Assembly (NCBI GenBank): GCA_039602395.1
Contig: JBCNJP010000020.1
Coordinates: 22,980,483-23,044,482 of the forward strand
Reading direction: 5' to 3'
DNA from: Deinandra increscens subsp. villosa
Lineage: Eukaryota; Streptophyta; Magnoliopsida; Asterales; Asteraceae
DNA: 64,000 bases
The translations under genes were made by a program, and so were the position numbers. Positions 61,567 to 64,000 of the stretch are shown in pieces; the first letter of the stretch is position 1, and every line of letters begins with the position of its first letter. The notes under the pieces were generated by a model, which saw only the letters and a program-made list of their open reading frames with translations, ran no database searches and was not told where the DNA came from.

Positions 61567-61576
61567 CTCCATAAAT

Positions 61577-62461
61577 TTAATTTTTTTTAACCATATATGT
61601 TCATATAGGGCTATATAGGGCATATAGCCCCATACGGACAACCTCGTATAGATATGTCGTACCCCCTATAAATTTTAGGACATTCGGTTTTTTTTACTCT
61701 ATACGCTGTCGTGTATAGGGCTATACGGGACGTATAGAGGTGTGAAAATAGAATAGGGTTATGTAAAAGGAATGACCAATCAAGAAACATAAAAAAAATT
61801 ATGCAATGTGTGGGGGGAGGTGCTATATACAAAACGCCCAAAGCAATTTTTTTTCACATATAGCGCCTCTATGTAATGGTGTTTGGGGCGTTATAACCCC
61901 CACTACGGATAGTTTTATAATTTAACTAAAAAACACTATATTTTCTACTTTTTTCTTTTCAATTAATAGTATTTTATATATCTTTATCATTATCATCATT
62001 TCTCTCTCTTACATGTAGATTTTGGTGGTTTTTTATAAACTTGAGTAACTTTATGAATGGTATGTATCATTTGGGAATTGTTGGTAACATGAATTTACTT
62101 CAGAGTTCTATTTGAATTTATGTGGACTTTGTTAGAAATGGATGGCGACTATTTTTTTTGGATGATTTGGGGTTCAACAAATTAGTGGTGAACTTGTCTT
62201 TCGGGAGTGTGTGTGTTGGGGGGGGGGGGGGGGGTTGTATAGATGCAACATATATGTAACATAGGGGTGTTGCATATATGCAACACGGACGGGGGGTGAG
62301 GGTTGTATATATGCAACACAAGAGTTTTACGACTTTATTTTTCCTCCTAAAATTCATTTAAACATTTGAATTTTTTATTTTCTTTTTAATTAGTTTTCTA
62401 AGTTTTAATAAGTTAAAATAAAAAGGTTTTTCTGGTTTTTACAATAAGAAGAGTTTTTCAC
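61577..62461. other. Unique intergenic region with transposon-end-like motifs
   Basis: Repeated ATAGGGCTATA / CGTATAGAGG motifs (61,605-61,745) and GGTGTTTGGGGCGTTATAAC (61,880) look like MITE ends, but no element could be bounded. At 62,218-62,234 there is a run of 17 Gs, followed by GTTGTATATATGCAACA-type semi-palindromes to 62,320. No gene is seen. Confidence 0.45.
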
Positions 62462-62743
62462 TTGAACCTTACCCAGGTGTTGAATTACAACACTAAGACT
62501 AACATAATAAACGGCTTGATTATTGACAACGAATGGTGCAGTGATTTGGGGAAGGTCAAGGGTAATATTCTTGAGTTATTTCGTGAAAGGTTTGTGGAAC
62601 CGATGCCAATCATACCAAAGTTGAGGTGTAACGAGTTCTTAAGGCTAGAAACGAGCCAAGCGGAGAGGCTAGTAACAAAATTCACCATGGAGGAAGTCAA
62701 AGCGATTGATTGGGCATGTGCCAGGGACAAGGCACCTGGCTTC
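62462..62743 (+). pseudogene. LINE ORF2 fragment, 5' part
   Basis: The frame reads NIINGLIIDNEWCSDLGKV, ELFRERFVEP, then a KFTMEEVKAIDWACARDKAP stretch. This matches the linker between endonuclease and reverse transcriptase of plant L1-type LINEs, ending at the start of the RT domain (DKAPGFDG). It is cut by a hAT-like insertion. The upstream endonuclease part is missing. Confidence 0.75.
62537..62743 (+). repeat. 207-bp direct repeat, left copy (LINE sequence)
   Basis: From TGCAGTGATTTGGGG to CACCTGGCTTC. It appears identical to 63,332-63,538 and ends exactly where the inserted element begins. Confidence 0.95.
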
Positions 62744-63331
62744 AGGGGTGTTCATAAATATCCGAGTCCGAACCCGTATCCGAAATTTCCGAAATTCCGT
62801 ATCCGAATTTTCCGAAAATTTCGGATACCCGGAATTTCGGATACCCGAAATTCGGATATCCGAATTTTCGGACTTGGACTTGGAATTTAGTTTTTAGATA
62901 TTTCGGAAGTTTCGGGTACCCGGATTTCCGAAAGTTTTAATAAATTTAAATATATTTTATATAAAAAATAAAAGATAAAAGATTTAGGGTTTGAGTTATC
63001 TAATATGTTTGTTTTTTTGTTAATTTGATTTGTATTTGGAAGACTTAAACAATGTTTATTTGTATTGTCGTTTTTTTAGTTCGAACTTAGGTAACAAACA
63101 AGTCACGTTTATGTCTATTTAAATTTGAAATTTTGTTGTTTTTGAAAAAAAAAGCCATTTTCGGATATCCGATTAATTTCCAAGTCCAAGTCCGAATTTT
63201 CGGATACCCGGAATTCCGGGTATCCGAAAATTCGGGATTTGGACTTGGAAACCGAAATCCAAATTCCGAAATTTCCGGGTACCCGAAATTCGGGTATCCG
63301 AAAATCCGGGTACCCGGTTTTGAACACCCCT
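62744..63331. mobile_element. hAT-like MITE (CGGATACCCG family) inside the LINE
   Basis: AGGGGTGTTCA at the left and TGAACACCCCT at the right are perfect inverted termini of a 588-bp element. Near both ends TTTCGGATA, ATACCCGGAATT and TCCGAATTTTCGG palindromes are dense. Instead of an 8-bp duplication it is flanked by the 207-bp repeat. Confidence 0.85.
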
Positions 63332-63643
63332 TGCAGTGATTTGGGGAAGGTCAAGGGTAATATTCTTGAGTTATTTCGTGAAAGGTTTGTGGAACCGATG
63401 CCAATCATACCAAAGTTGAGGTGTAACGAGTTCTTAAGGCTAGAAACGAGCCAAGCGGAGAGGCTAGTAACAAAATTCACCATGGAGGAAGTCAAAGCGA
63501 TTGATTGGGCATGTGCCAGGGACAAGGCACCTGGCTTCGATGGTTATAATTTTGCATTTTTTTTAAAGGTTGTTTCTTTACTAATGATTTCTTTCAAATT
63601 TTATGGAGTTCTTCGAGAATGGAAATCGTTACTCGAGATGTGA
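63332..63643 (+). pseudogene. LINE ORF2 fragment, 3' part, starting with the second 207-bp repeat
   Basis: Repeats the segment WCSDLGKV... to DKAPGF (63,332-63,538) and then continues the original frame (DGYNFAFFLK...), which decays and stops at 63,641. Most of the reverse transcriptase is missing, so no active LINE is present. Confidence 0.75.
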
Positions 63644-63734
63644 CGTGCAGGTTATGCAGGGTGGCCTGCGAATCCTCTTTTCATAATTTTTTTTTCTTCC
63701 TTTTTAGTGTAGGTACGGAGAGATGGGAGAGGAT

Positions 63735-64000
63735 CAATGTTTTAAAAACCGGCTTGAACCGGTCGGTTCAACCGGTTGAACCGGTAACCGGTGGGTTCAC
63801 CGGTTCGGTTGAGGGCTGTTTTTAGTAGTTCCTAACATAAAAATGAACCGGCGGGTTTTCCGGTTGAACCACCGGGTTGAACCGGCCGGTTCAACCGGGT
63901 GAACCATTTTTTTTAAATTAAGTTAAAAAAAACATTTTTAAAGCAATGAAAAAAGGTAGGGCCGTAAGGTTTTTCACTATTTATTAATTGAAGTTAACTG
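63735..64000. mobile_element. hAT MITE, CCGGTT family, left part
   Basis: Starts CAATGTTTTAAAAACCGG like the element at 23,887, followed by GAACCGG/GGTTCAACCGG palindromes. It runs past the window end, so its right end and TSD cannot be seen. Confidence 0.75.

Larger units (their letters stand above)
41601..61576. repeat. Right member of the 20-kb near-identical pair
   Basis: Begins at the base matching 21,068 (inside the hAT element) and runs to the base matching 41,100. Differences seen include 43,246 C for T, 46,048 G for C, 19 rather than 18 Cs, a 36-bp and a 13-bp deletion at the hAT ends, TA-run and T-run length changes, and a rearranged patch near 58,885. Confidence 0.97.

Noticed and set aside
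21068..61576. Biological tandem duplication of 20 kb as the main reading
   Set aside because: Both borders coincide with the gap, which chance would hardly produce; kept as the alternative to be tested by reads.

Overview
The window looks like nuclear DNA of a eudicot, most likely Asteraceae. The genes have plant GT-AG introns and AT-rich intergenic DNA with dense class II transposon relics. One gene is a quinate-type hydroxycinnamoyltransferase. The family placement is an inference from gene and repeat style; no marker gene proves it.

Layout: (1) 1-2,040 is the 3' end of a Ty3/gypsy (Tat-like) LTR retrotransposon: an antisense extra ORF running off the window edge, a G-run polypurine tract and a same-strand 3' LTR. 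(2) 2,520-4,745 is an intact two-exon HQT-type BAHD acyltransferase gene (chlorogenic acid pathway). (3) 4,984-6,247 is a hAT element with a perfect 8-bp target duplication and a 350-bp hairpin arm pair. (4) 7,569-9,454 is a three-exon gene of the plant U1-type zinc-finger family whose finger has lost two zinc ligands. (5) 10,292-11,092 holds two adjacent Tourist-like MITEs. (6) 12,691-13,923 is an intact OTU5-type deubiquitinase gene with a leader intron. (7) 14,650-20,600 is repeat-rich DNA with minisatellites, a long-TIR MITE and two relic first exons of a GARP-type gene. (8) 20,617-41,100 carries hAT, MULE and PIF/Harbinger elements, a palindromic pair of decayed gene copies, a small intact GARP (type-B response-regulator-like DNA-binding) gene on the minus strand, a 100-bp tandem array with 300-bp higher-order structure, and a four-exon coiled-coil gene. 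(9) 41,101-41,600 is a 500-N gap. (10) 41,601-61,576 repeats 21,068-41,100 almost base for base. (11) 61,577-64,000 is unique again, with a LINE fragment split by a hAT-like element flanked by two identical 207-bp copies of its target, and the start of another hAT element.

The most important caution is the 20-kb repeat. The left sequence matches right up to the gap, and the right sequence matches from the first base after it. That dovetail is what two overlapping contigs, placed side by side and not merged, would give. The two 'copies' of the GARP gene, the coiled-coil gene and the transposons are therefore probably two haplotypes (or one locus) shown twice. Their few differences are informative: in the second copy a hAT element has lost both termini, with breaks at the element/TSD borders.

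The complete genes do not form a pathway. They are ordinary, separately regulated plant genes: phenylpropanoid acyl transfer, ubiquitin removal, a putative transcription factor and a coiled-coil protein. They share a repeat-rich region, and fragments such as the OTU5 3' flank and GARP first exons have been copied around locally.
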